A stretch of DNA of 64,000 bases from Strobilurus pachycystidiatus (taxonomy: Eukaryota; Basidiomycota; Agaricomycetes; Agaricales; Physalacriaceae), in the NCBI GenBank assembly GCA_019915135.1, contig JAHLMK010000004.1, positions 1,302,001 through 1,366,000 of the forward strand, given 5' to 3'. Under the pieces are notes generated by a model. The model was not told the DNA's origin and did not search any database. It saw only the letters and a program-made list of their open reading frames with translations. Position numbers and translations under genes: made by a program. Position 1 is the first letter of the stretch. Each line of letters begins with the position of its first letter. Positions 1-11,970 of the stretch are shown piece by piece.

Positions 1-213
1 GGAAACCTCCCCTCAGCAGACCTCAGTCGTTCGCTGGATACAGGGTGGGGAGTTCGGTGATACGCTGGTGATGTGCACATCTGATCGCGACCAAATGATC
101 GGCTCCCCCCATCGCCAATCAGAGCTGTGACCTCACCTCGTCCGCGGAGCGCTATTACTCTTATTGTCTCAGCAAGATGGCTTCCCTTTTCCATCTTCTC
201 TGCGACGACCATC
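1..213. other. Left-edge non-coding sequence, upstream of CFA-synthase-like gene
   Basis: I see no gene here. The stretch precedes the ATG of the first gene and presumably holds its promoter and 5' leader. A C/T-rich stretch just before the ATG would fit a fungal leader, but no clear TATA box is visible. Confidence 0.4.
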
Positions 214-2197
214 ATGTCAAAGCAGCTGCTTGACACCGCCTCCAAGCACTCTTTCTCCGTCTCTGGCGTCCTCGACAGAACATGGAATGCCTTCTCTGAG
301 ATTGCCTTTCGCGCTGGATGGACCCCCTTGACTGGCGTTGCCGAAGCCGCTGTCGTGTCGTGAGCTCTTGACCTTCTGCTGAAGTTTGGCGCGCTCACGT
401 CCCGTGGCAGGCTCATGAAGAGAACGACAAATGGCTGCTTCCGCGTTCTCACCTTGCGCAACATCTACACGTTCCCGCCGACGGGCCCGTCGGACCCAGG
501 CGACCGCACCGCGGAGCTGCGCGTAATAAACGACGCATTCTGGCTAAGACTCTGCGCCATGGGTGATCTGGGCTTCGCAGAAGCGTACATGTACGGGGAT
601 GTGGAATGTGATGACCTTGTTTCCCTCTTCCATGTAAGCGCAAGAAGCGACCTGCCGTGTGTGCTCGTTCTGACCCTTTGGAAAACCACAGATATTCCTC
701 GACAACCGTGACAATCTCTCCAACTTGGACTCAAACGCGTCTTTCCTCTTTACCCTCCCCCAAAAGATCACGTCGTATCGTTTCCTTAACACCATTGGAA
801 ATTCGCGAAGCAACATCTCAGCCCATTATGACATCTCTAACGATATGTTTGCCGGTATGTCAGTTTGATCAGCGCTGAGCACTGTGATTCGACACAACAG
901 CAGGGTTTCTATCTGAAGACATGACCTATTCATGTGCCATCTTTGACGACTTGGATGCGGACCTGAAAACTGGTATAGACATCGGGCGCTTTAGCGGCGG
1001 ACATGGTCTAAAGCGTCTCGGTTCATCAAACGCTTCCGCACCTATGCCAACGACTATTACCGAGGATACTCTCTATCGGGCGCAGATACGCAAGCTAGAG
1101 CACATCATTCGCAAAGCCAGGATTCAGCAGGGTCACCGTGTCCTTGAAATCGGCTCAGGATGGGGGTCCATGGCGATACTCATCACTCAGACGATTCCAG
1201 GTACCACTGTTGACACCATCACATTATCTGTCGAACAACAGACGTTGGCACGGCAAAGAATCAAAGCGGCGGGCCTGCAGAACCGGATTACGGTCCATCT
1301 CATGGACTATCGCAACATGCCTGCAGAGTGGGAAGGCGCGTTTGATAGACTCGTCAGCGTCGAGATGATTGAGGCAGTCGGCCAGGAGTTCATGACAACA
1401 TATTGGTCAACGGTTGATTGGGCGTTGAAGAAGAAGAATGCAGTGGGAGTTGTCCAGGTAATCACCATACCTGAGGCCCGTAAGTGCATGTTGTTGTCTT
1501 CTTATTCGTGGCTCATATTGTTCCAGGCTTCGAACGATATATTCGTGAAATTGATTTTATCCGCAAATGGGTACGTTCTTCGTTTTCGGTGTCGTTCATA
1601 ATAACTTACTCATGTGCCCATTAGAGTACGTCTCCGGCGAATCGTCGTTGAACTGTCGCTGACGTTGATTTCAATACAGTCTTTCCAGGAGGGTTCCTCC
1701 CGACGTTGACCTACTTGCTTCACACGCTTCAAACCGGTTCCAAGGGCAAGTTGACGGTGGATTCGGTCAGTAACATCGGACCACATTACGCACGAACTCT
1801 ACGCGAGTGGAGACAAAGATTCCTGCACGTATTCGAAAGCAAGATTGTTCCTGCGGTACATCTCTCTTCCAATGCTTCGTCACAGGCCTCCGTCTCATAC
1901 CCATCGTAGCTCCAGATGCAATATCCGGAGGTCATGTCTGGACCCCGCGGTAGAGAAGAGATTGAGGTGTTCAAGCGCAAATGGATTTGTGAGTCCCAGC
2001 GTACATTTCAAAGCCTTCTACTAATGTGTCCTATAGACTATTATTGTTATTGTGAAGTTGGCTTTTCGACGCGTACACTGGGTGGTAAGTGTCCACTCTT
2101 GCGTGCAACCTCAATGATACTGAAGTGTATACTAGACCATATAATATCCTTCACTCGTGAAGGCTACGAGGGCTATGGATGTGACACATTCGCTTGA
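214..2197 (+). CDS. Cyclopropane-fatty-acyl-phospholipid synthase-like SAM methyltransferase
   Basis: Predicted 505-aa enzyme that would transfer a methylene/methyl group from S-adenosylmethionine to unsaturated acyl chains of membrane phospholipids. Exons: 214-359, 411-633, 692-854, 904-1479, 1527-1570, 1625, 1680-1855, 1910-1988, 2037-2084, 2136-2197 (1518 coding bases). Family signatures in order are LGFAEAYMYGDVE, NISAHYDISNDMF, EDMTYSCAIF, the SAM-binding motif I VLEIGSGWGS near residue 257, VEMIEAVG, RFERYIREIDFI, FPGGFLPTLT, and a C-terminal FKRKW-YYYCYCEVGF block. Joining IRKW to IFPGGF in frame requires a single-base exon at 1625 between two 54-nt GT-AG introns. The known basidiomycete relative is cfs1 of Coprinopsis cinerea, implicated in fruiting; the same role here is inference. 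Direct splicing of 1571-1679 without base 1625 would shift the frame. Confidence 0.9.
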
Positions 2198-2301
2198 CAA
2201 ATATTGAGGCTGTTATACAAGTGAGATTGTGATGTGCTCATGATAAGTAGATACGATGCTAGATTCCTGGATGTGATATTATCGATAGATAAAGATTATG
2301 G

Positions 2302-5300
2302 TTATACCTGGTCGGCGAGTATCTTCGCCATCTGTTGGACAACCTGGTGGTTCATATCGTGGATGAGGCGATGTGCTTCAATCAGTTCCTCTTTACTCAA
2401 GGGGTGAGCGCTGAATGAAGTTGCCGCTTGTCGTAATGCATGCATCGCGACGGGTGTGGCAGCGGCAGGGATGGTCTGGGCTCGCTTGAGCGGAGGCGCC
2501 GACGACTCGAGAGACACGTAGGCGAGGGGCTCAGTGTGGGAGCGGTTTGGAAGATGAGGTGGGCTGGGGCACACATACGAGGCTTCTGAGGTTGCATAAG
2601 CCAATGCTGCGGTCTCTCCCTGAACATGCGACGTACCTCTTTCTCGAGCATCCTGATCGAATGAAAGATCCATTTCTTCGTCTACCTGCTGACTCTCCAA
2701 CACCACGTCCAGGTCTTCATCTTCATCTTCGTCCACTGGCATCCTCTGACTCTCCTCTAGATGAAAGTCGTGATCATCCTCTTCTTCTTCTACGTCTGCA
2801 TCGTCGGGGCCTGGTTGAGACAGGTTCTGACTACTGGGTCCTCCATCAGTGTTCAAGGAGGCTTCTGACGGACACGGTGTCATCAACTGGCTGCGGCGAA
2901 CAGACGTCAAGGTGTTTCGCGGAATCACCACCCCGTCAAAGATGAGTTTCCTCTTTCGTGGTGGTGACGCCGAAGCACCTTTGGGGGATGGGCTGAGCTT
3001 CAGCTTCTTGGCATCCTTACTACCTTCTGCTTGAGATGGGCTGGGACGCTTGCGCGATTGGGCAGGCTGCCGGGTTGGAGTGTCGGTGATGTCGGCATGT
3101 CGAGATTTAGAGCTTCGCCGGCCAGTGGTAGGCGTGAGTCTCTGCGTTCCAGGGGATTGAGGTGTCGAGCTAAAGAGGCGTGCGCGTGCATGGTTCTGAG
3201 GAGTACCTTCGACATAGGAATCGGGAACGATAGTCCCGGCCTGCATTGTGTTGAGATGAGCGAACACTTGACCTAGAGGAACGGACGTACTGTGGTCGAT
3301 TGGCTCTCGGGAATATCAACAGGAAATTTGATGTCTCTCAGGATGCGCAGACAAAACAGAAGGTCCTCTGGGACCCGCGGGTCATGACCGAAATCTTCGT
3401 AATGTTCGTTCCAAAACCTGTGAAACGAGTGGGCAGCCTGAGCCTCTTTCGTCCTAGAATGGGTGATGACAGCATGACAGTATGGAGTGAAGTCTTCGAT
3501 AAACTGGAGGGAAGGGGCATGTGCAGCTGTTATCCGTTCCAGTGGTTCACAGAACAAACTGTCCAACTAAAGTGAAACCATCAATCGAGGCTGTCGATGT
3601 GGAAGCTGGAAATTGCACTCACAATCGCGACAAGCTGGCCCAATGGCCACAACTCATTCACATCTGAAAGCCAAAGTTCTAGACCGCGACCCAAAGTCCC
3701 AACCAGGAACATGAAGGTCGACTCTACACGCATCCTCTTTCCAACGAGAAGCAGGAATGGAAGAACGCAGGAGGGAATCTCTCGCTCAGGTGCAGTAGGA
3801 TACAACGTGACCAGTGCCTCATCGATGGAAGACAGCACCTCCAAGGGGAGATCTTCGATGCAGATCGAGGAGACCTTGGTGAAGAAGGTCAAGCATTGAC
3901 TCGGTCCGCTGTGTGCCCTAAACGGTGTCAGACTCAAAACACCATGTTAGCATGAATGAATCTCACAGCGCGTATTCCGATTGTATGAGCGCCTTGATGT
4001 CCGCACTATCAAAACTCGCCAAAGAACTCGCCTGCGCAGCGTATTCGCCCCAAAGTTCGAGCTGTTGGGCTGAGAAGGTCCAGCGCCTAATCCTCTGTTA
4101 GTCCTTGCTGGCGTCAAAGAAGCTGTGATGAACGTACCCATATGAAACTTGCAAAAAAGTGAAGAGATCCTCTACTGTCGCCCCACAGCCGTCGCGACAG
4201 GCTTCCGCTAATACTGACCACAAGGTCTGGGCTACATTCGGTGATTGGCGGAAGACGTTCCCAAATGGTCTGATGAGGTTGTAGGACGTCGCATTGGAGT
4301 AAGGAAGCACCGCTAAGCTCATCTCAGTCCACAGTGAACCGATAGCTTCGACGTCAATGAGGCATTCTGAGTCACACAGAGCTTGAAGCAAGCCATGTGC
4401 GTAATCCTGGAGGTAAGGCGCAGGGAATGCGTCCTTGAGTGCTAGCCACAGGCGTTGAACGAATGACAGGACGAAGACCTGGACGGCTTCTTTCCCAAAG
4501 TCAGAGACAGTGAAAGAACTCGTCAGAGCCAAAGTTATCTGCCTCGTGGCCGCGGTAACGGAGTTGGTACGCGATCCCGTCCGGATCGACTCAGCTTGTG
4601 TCAGTAAGAGCTGTTTCCAAATCTGGACCAGATGAAGCTAGAGGAACAACAATGAGCTGGATACTACGACGTGCAGAATTGATCATACCGATGACGAGGA
4701 AGTTCTGTGATTGATACGAGCCTGGAGACCTCCTTGCCAGAGGTCGAGAAGAGTGTCCCAGTGCGTGTTGACGTCCTCTGTAGAAAGTCGCCACGAGAAG
4801 TCGGGACGTTGACCCAGCTGCATGTCCCTGATGATGCTTTTGATCGAACCCTTCGTGGCGTCGAAAAATGCATCAGCGAACAACCCGCGGTTAACGTACT
4901 CCTCGGGTGATGGGAAGCTATTTGGGACAGGAGGGGTCGAAGAGCCTATAGATGCAACTAAGTTGGTGAGGATGCAGACGCCATCGGTTTGTACTGATGC
5001 GTCTTCGCCAGTTACCATGCGCTTGACCACACCCAAGGCTTCGAGCGTGGCTTGTGGAGTTGGTTTGGAGTTCAAACTCCCATGGCGAAGTATAATGGAA
5101 ATAACAGCTTCCCCGATACCATCGTGGAGCGTTTGCGATGCAACAAGGAAGGAGCGGTCCGTCTTAATTGGATTATTGGGATCCTGGCTCGTAGTCGTTT
5201 CCTTCCTGCGCAATACCCGGCTGTAGGCCCAGACAAGGCAATGCATCATGGTGTAAAGGAGGGGCTCTGTGGAAGGGTGTTTCTCTACCCCCTTCAGATA

Positions 5301-6417
5301 GGTCGAGACGACTTTGAGGCTGCGCTGGTGGATGAACGCACGATAATCGGACAAGATGATGAGGGATGCAACGACGGGTGTAGTCCAATATGGTCTCTCC
5401 GAATTCGGCCATTGCTCTGGATCAAGAGCGAATTCAATCTTTCCCGCTTGAGACAAGCTAGCAGATCTGGTGGAATTGTCATTGATGAAGGTGCAGAGTT
5501 TGGTGGCAAGGGTGTGGAATTGTGGCGAAGAAGCATCTGGATGCGCAAGACGTATTAAGGCGAGCGATGCAATTGTACGACCCGCCTGTTGACGTAGCTC
5601 GAAGGAAGGATGCATGAGCAATGGAAAGATGTCGTCGAATATTCTGAAGAATGCCGGAGTGAACTTCAAAGGATGCTCGGTAATAAGGCCGCTGATAGCC
5701 TAGACAAAGCGTCAGCGTAAGGTGTACGTAGAGTAAAGGAAGGCGCTCACTCGTAAAGCCTGCACGCGAGCACTTATGTTCTCGATGGCACCGTTGAAAC
5801 CTTTGTGTAGGGCGTTGACAATGAGAGAGGAGGAGGGCGAGAGGAGTTCGTATGGCAACCTCTGGCTCCCGATAAAAAATGTCAAAGACTCCCAGGTACG
5901 AGCTAAACCAGCTTCGGGAATTTCATCAGCCAGAAGAATCTCTGCGACAGTCTTGACGAGAGTTCGCAGGTGAGTGCCTGGAGCGTGGTCAGCGAAAGCT
6001 TGAATACTGAGGGCAAGACCTACTCTTGAACTGGGTGGACAATGGGGGAAAGCGAGCTACTTGAGCTAAAAATCGGGCTGCCGCAATTGGTAGTGACAAG
6101 TGTTCTAACAGCACAATCAATGCGTTCTCTCTGCTGAGCGAGGCATCCCAAGAGGAGGTCGTTGTAAAAATCTTGAGATCGCGATTCAAAGCAGAAAACA
6201 GCGATGCACAGTTGTCGTGAAGCAACTTGTAGATTTTGTGGCGTCGCTTCTCCTCCAACACGTCGTTGAACTCTTCTCTGAGTTTATCGGTAAATGCGCG
6301 ATACGCCTCTAGTGTGTCCAGTCGGGATATCTTCCTCGGACTGGTCACAGATCGGGAGAGTGTCGTGATTGGGGAGGAGAAGTAGTCCTTTGTTGGCGTA
6401 AGGGTAGGGGCGGGCAT
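2302..6417 (-). CDS. RIF1: RIF1-type protein (Rif1 N-terminal HEAT-repeat domain)
   Basis: Predicted 1253-aa protein. Exons read from the right: 6417-6024, 5977-5751, 5699-4689, 4637-4138, 4086-3967, 3917-3623, 3566-3291, 3240-2302. The first ~900 residues are a continuous alpha-helical, HEAT-like array. The block SQRLPYELLSPSSSLIVNAL, the LRAISGLITEHP helix and HPSFELRQQAG match the pattern I know for the Rif1_N family. The last ~310 residues are low-complexity, with SP-rich and acidic EEEEDD-type stretches. RIF1 proteins control telomere length and, by recruiting protein phosphatase 1, replication timing. By eye I could not find a convincing RVxF or SILK phosphatase-docking motif. Identity rests on pattern recognition of a divergent family; another HEAT-repeat nuclear protein is possible. 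Confidence 0.68.
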
Positions 6418-7215
6418 TGTGGCGCTGCTAGTTGGCGGGATGGAGAGGGTATCCTTGGCGGGATTGGAGATGATAAGAGGTCCGTTGGGTGCTTTATTTT
6501 ATTTTCCTGGAATTGAAGAGGAAGAGGACATAAGTTGTGGGGTCGTCGCGTCGCAGCCAAATATGGATGCTGGAGAAATGTACGCGAAAAATTCCGCGAG
6601 TTTCACGTTTCTAAGAGTCTGATGACCGGAAAGATATTGCGGTTGGATAATATGCAACGTGGTGGAACCGAGCGCTAGCGGATGAGCGAGGGTAGACGCA
6701 CAGCACTGGCCCGTGCCGGACTGAGACTTGAACAAGAAGATGAGAGGGGTATGTGCAGCAGAGCGGGGGTATAACGGGTCGACGGCCGACACGACAGCTT
6801 AGCTGGTGGGACAGTCGGGTCCGGATGGTGGTGGTGTTGAGCAAAAACCAATATGTATGATCGCTGATCGCTTCGGCTCAACGCGCCCATCACGTGTGGT
6901 ATGTTTTCCGGTGACTTCCGCTTTTGGTCCGATTGTCTGACTCGCTCTTGACTCTTGCAGCTCTCATTCACTCTACAAGAAACTTGACTGAGATTATTGC
7001 ACTCTCTTTATCAATCTGTACTCTGCTTGCCGGAACTTTGCTGAAGCCTGCAGTCCTCGCGATAACGCCACACTTCAAGAACCAAATTCCAAATTGGGAC
7101 ACCCCGATCGTTGCTATAATAGGGCAAAATACAACGATAATGGCAGCTTTCCTTTGCTTTCTCCATCGCTATCCTCTTTCTCGCTCTTCTAGTCAAACTT
7201 GAACTCACGCCGGCC
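6418..7215. promoter_or_regulatory. Divergent intergenic region between RIF1-type gene and first Kre9-like gene
   Basis: No supported coding region. It contains both divergent promoters. A TATAAT-like element lies at 7115-7120, about 95 bases before the ATG of the secreted-protein gene. Short open frames here have no recognisable domain or consistent splice structure. Confidence 0.5.
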
Positions 7216-7788
7216 ATGATGTTCGCTTTTATCGTCCTCGCTATTCTCCAAGCTTCTGTGGCAGTAAAGGGCGGCTACTTACGCGCCCAGAACACACGCC
7301 GGGAAGTTTACAATCCGCATATCACGAATCCGGTCGCTGGTACGACGTGGATCGTTGGAACAAAGGTTCTTGTTACGTGGTATGACTTCTCGTTGTTTGC
7401 CACAGCGCGAGTTTATTGACTAACTCGGGCGGCAGGGACACAAGCAATGCACCCAGAAATATCACCAACGAGCGAGGGAGAGTTGTTCTTGGTCAGATGA
7501 ACAACTCCAGTCAGAGCGAGCATCTGGATTACAGTACGTCTGTGGATCTCTGAGGCTAGCTTACTTGATGACGAGGGTTTTTGCAGAAAACCCTCTTGCT
7601 GATGACTTTGACATCATGGTTGGCAATGTATCCTTCACCGTTCCGAAGGTTCCCGCCAACGATGATTATATCATTGTCCGTGAGTACCTTGCCTGTTCTG
7701 TTTCTCGCCTTTGTTCTGACGCTTCCGTTGCCCAGTATTCGGAGATTCAGGAAATTCGAGTCCGATCTTCAGTATCATCGAGCCATAG
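7216..7788 (+). CDS. Small secreted Kre9/Knh1-like cell-wall-type protein (copy 1)
   Basis: Predicted 135-aa secreted protein, exons 7216-7379, 7436-7533, 7587-7679, 7736-7788. An N-terminal hydrophobic signal peptide (MMFAFIVLAILQASVAV) is followed by one beta-sandwich domain with the hallmarks of the Kre9/Knh1 N-terminal family: ITNPVAGTTWIVGTKVLVTW near the start, DFDIMVGNVSFTVP in the middle, and the C-terminal NDDYIIV-LFGDSGNSSPIFSI. There is no Ser/Thr-rich tail or GPI signal, so it is likely released or loosely wall-bound. The family is linked to beta-1,6-glucan and wall assembly in yeast; the short mushroom-type members are largely uncharacterised. It is followed in tandem by a diverged paralogue. 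The second in-frame ATG (7219) could also be the start. Confidence 0.85.
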
Positions 7789-8144
7789 AATGGCTGCATC
7801 CTGCATGGAGTGCGGCGATGACCTCCCGAGGCTTTACTCTCTCCGGAAGCTTGTGGACTCTTTTACACTTAAGATAATTCTTCTCGCTCTGCGATTAATT
7901 CATTTGCTCGAAGCCGGTGTCAACTGCGGGGCTATGGCTGGTGTATTTGCGCGATCTTGTGCCCCAAGATTCTATTAGAAGGCATACTGCTGGAAATGAG
8001 GCTGATCGAGTATCTGCCAAAAACGGAACTAGGAAGCTCTTCTATGTGGCACCGGGACATAAAAGGCGCTCTCGGCGAAGTGGCATCTTTCCATCCTTCC
8101 CCTCGTAAACCCGCACCATCATTCGCTCTCCGCATACACACACA
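7789..8144 (+). promoter_or_regulatory. Spacer and promoter of second Kre9-like gene
   Basis: No coding region supported. The interval holds the 3' flank of copy 1 and the promoter of copy 2. A TATA-like CATAAAAGG at 8058-8066 lies 79 bases before the copy-2 ATG, followed by a pyrimidine-rich leader ending in a CA-rich stretch. Confidence 0.5.
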
Positions 8145-8717
8145 ATGTTCACCATCTTCGTCTTCATATTTACCCTCTTTTTCGCGCTCAGTGCTGTCGC
8201 ATCGCCCATGAGGAATCCTCCTCAAACTCTCATCGCCTGGAGTCCAACCATCACCTCGCCAAAGCCCAATGAGAAGCCATGGGCCGTTGGTGAATGGCGC
8301 AATGTGACATGGGGTCCGTATACCGCCCTGGCGCACCGGCGCTCTCGCTAATCCAAGTTCGCAGAAACCAACAACATCCCGCAGGAAAAGGTGCACGACA
8401 GTGGCTGGGTTGTCCTTGGCCACTGGGCCGATGGAAGCCGTAGCGAAAACCTGGACTACAGTGCATATATTTCTCTCTCCAGGCCCTTCTATACATCCTG
8501 AATTTGTTCTGTAGTGCATCCCATGGCTTCTGGATTCAACCTGACTCAGGGCTGGGTCGAGTGCCAGATGCCTACCCACGCCCCCACAGGAGACAACTAC
8601 TTCATCGTTCGTGAGTCGCACTTCCTTCACAGCGTGGCTAGCTCTCACTTTCCGACTAAAGTCTTTGGCGACTCGGGCAACACGTCGCCGACGTTCAGCG
8701 TCGTCTCGCCTCAATGA
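8145..8717 (+). CDS. Small secreted Kre9/Knh1-like cell-wall-type protein (copy 2)
   Basis: Predicted 138-aa secreted protein, exons 8145-8313, 8365-8460, 8515-8610, 8662-8717. The signal peptide is MFTIFVFIFTLFFALSAVAS. The domain carries ITSPKPNEKPWAVGEWRNVTW, GWVVLGHWADGSRSENLDY, NLTQGWVECQMP and the conserved end NYFIV-LFGDSGNTSPTFSVV. It is clearly a tandem paralogue of the gene 357 bases upstream. Introns 2 and 3 sit at the same homologous positions and phases, while intron 1 is displaced by two bases (phase 2 in copy 1, phase 1 here). Sequence divergence is substantial, so the duplication is old. A precise function is not known for this short form. Confidence 0.85.
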
Positions 8718-9196
8718 ATGAATCGGAATCAATTTCTTGCATCTCCTTCCGCTCGTTTACCTCAAACCACCATTGGACCTTCTTGAATCGTCACCATCGC
8801 TTTGTTCAAATCGGAACTGTTCCTACTCACGTACATTCTAACACCGCTGCCTTTTACGTATCATAGTCCTCTTTCGCGTAGTTACTTGTTCTCGATACTT
8901 CTCTTAGCGTGAGCTTACGGATTTGACAAATTCGACGCGACCTTTACTGTGTAAAGAATTGAAAACGATGACGCATGTGTTCGTATGTCTTCGCGTCGCC
9001 GTTTCCCCCACGCTGATCATACAGCAATGGCCGATGACATTTTGTTGTGCACTAGTGTATATATGTGGCTGAAACAATGCGGCATCTCAGAGACTACTGT
9101 ACTATGCCCCTGCAAGGCGCACTTCGAATTGCAGCGGTCAAGTAGAAACGGTAGATGATAAGTATTGGGTATAAAATAAGATTGCGTTTTCAGCAC
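8718..9196. other. Convergent intergenic region
   Basis: No gene seen. The region is A/T-rich and lies between convergent 3' ends (Kre9-like copy 2 and the EBP-like gene), so it probably contains both 3' untranslated regions and polyadenylation sites. Confidence 0.4.
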
Positions 9197-10093
<897 letters not shown>

Positions 10094-10389
10094 TGCGCAA
10101 GGTTAAGACGGCAGTTGGCTGCAGTTGGTCGTGGGTCGAGAATCGAAAGTCGGTGGGAATTAATGGCATCACCCAGGGTCGTTAGATATTGAATGCATTC
10201 GCGTCCCAGCGAGAGTTCGAGCCTTAGACAAAACGCTCCATAAATACAAGGATGTAGGCATGGATGGGAAAAGACCTCAAGAATCCGTAACGAAGCAGTA
10301 ACAAGTAAGTCCGTGGTACATAAAGCGAAGACAGTACGGTAAAGTTTCCGTCGGGGTATCATCTATCCACAATTATGTAGTGTCTGAAT
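10094..10389. other. Promoter of EBP-like gene / 3' flank of DsbA-like gene
   Basis: No supported gene. A long open frame on the minus strand crosses this interval but runs out of frame with the EBP exons and has no recognisable features. Confidence 0.4.
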
Positions 10390-11295
10390 TCAGTAGCGTT
10401 GTCCACGAGCAATCTCGTCGAAGATCTGGAAGAAGGATGATGCTGGTTGAGCACCAATGAGAGGGTGTTTCTTGTTGATGAGTGTGTATGGCCTAATTGA
10501 GGTCGATGAGCTATCCTGACAGCACTGAAAGCTGGACTGGACACTTACACTCCGGAGACACCGTTCAAGTGGGCACTCTGTATGCTCTGCTGAACCTCAT
10601 CCTTTAGTTCATCGGTAGCAAGGAATTCCAACACCTAGATAGAAGAGGCGAAGGTGAGTTTCCTCAACACAATATCAAGAACTGTAGTACGCTCACCTCC
10701 TTCTCAGTCATGACACCTGTGGCGGCCACCTCAGCGGCAAGGACTTCCGCGTCCCCAATGTCATCGGCGTTCTCCAAGTACGCCTTCCAACATGCCTCCA
10801 TGACTCTTACTTGTGCGTTCGGACCGCCGCTTTGGCGCGCCTTGGCAATGATGCGGTGGCTGTCAAGGGTATTGGATACTTGCCCGTCATAGCTACATGA
10901 AGGGGTCATTTCGCCGTCTACCAAGCGTCAGATGATCAAGGCTTACTCGAGCCGCAAGCCTTCAGAAAGGCCTAGAGCAACCATCTGCTCCTCCGCTGCC
11001 TTTATGCGGGAAGCACCAAGGCGACTGGCATACCACGCGCGTTTGTTATATCCCGGTGATGCGGGAAGACTCGAATCGAGCATGAAAGGGTGGAAGGTGA
11101 TGTCAAAATCGACGTCCAGTCCTGTTTGGCGAATCTGCTTCATGGCCTGCTGCACATGTCGAAACCCAATGTAGCACCAAGGGCAAATGGAGTCTGCGGA
11201 GGGCTTATGGTTAAAGCTTTGTCAACAGCACCAAGCAGTGATGCCTACTTACCGGACGTGATGTCGAGTGTTATGGTGATCTTCTGAATAGCCAT
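10390..11295 (-). CDS. DsbA-family thioredoxin-fold oxidoreductase (FrnE-like)
   Basis: Predicted 224-aa protein, exons from the right: 11295-11253, 11193-10947, 10892-10697, 10634-10549, 10492-10390. The first beta strand (ITITLDITSDSICPWCYIG) carries the CPWC redox motif, typical of the FrnE branch rather than the CPYC/CPHC of bacterial DsbA. It is followed by the family blocks FHPFMLD, DYDGQVSNTLDSHRII, ENADDIGDAEVLAAEV and the cis-proline loop GVSGVPYTLINKKHPLIGAQ. No signal peptide is seen, so it is probably cytosolic. The fungal members are presumed disulfide oxidoreductases or isomerases, with physiological substrates unknown. All introns are 54-62 bases, GT-AG. Confidence 0.9.
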
Positions 11296-11970
11296 AGTAG
11301 AGGTAGATTGACTTTGAGGAGTGTTGACTTTGAGCTTTAGGTGATCTCTCGGAGGAGCCGCCGTTCGAGGTATTCTGATCATCTTAGAGCAAAGAGAGTG
11401 GCCTGGTCTTATATGTATAGGCCCAGCATTAATAGTAACAACGGAGGAGACAATTGAATCCATGCGGATCGCGGTAGTCAAATGTGACTTGTGTGACTCC
11501 GGACTCCGGACGGAATGGTGTGGTCTGGCGTCTTGTCGGTAACTGGTGACTTGAGAAATGAGCGTGCATTAGCGCCACAACGTGCTTCGCGGAGTATACT
11601 CCGAGCTTAGGGATCTACGCTGGACTGGTACGAGAAAGTTGACGTGACTACTCAATAAGTGAGCCCCCAAAAGTAGGCGCCTACCCTCAGAAGCCAGAAC
11701 GCGTCGCGGGGAAGCCATTGTTCTGGTCACGTCCTTGACAGAAAACATTCATGTGCGCCCATCTTCAATATGATGTCGACCTCGATCTGGTATGTCGGAG
11801 CATAGAATGAGGTCCGGTCAATGGTGGAAAGACCCCGAATCGGACGTGACCCAGCGCGTAGGTCTACGTTCCTCCGAGTCGGAAGACGGAGTTGTGGTTA
11901 TATCTTCCGGATCTTGGGCACACAGACTATCAAGATGGAATTCGATGAATAAGGAAACTCAACTTCATTG
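11296..11970. other. Intergenic region, no gene seen
   Basis: Promoter side of the DsbA-like gene and 3' flank of the BTB gene. A plus-strand open frame from 11792 runs into the BTB gene on the other strand; it looks like an antisense shadow and has no domain. Confidence 0.4.

Noticed and set aside
214..2197. CFA-synthase gene as a frameshifted pseudogene
   Set aside because: Apart from the one-base exon all motifs and splice sites are intact, and the full model is in frame. A decaying gene would be expected to show further lesions.
7932..8732. 266-codon minus-strand open frame
   Set aside because: It covers the second Kre9-like gene in antisense, has no domain, and the plus-strand gene has a signal peptide, conserved motifs and proper introns.
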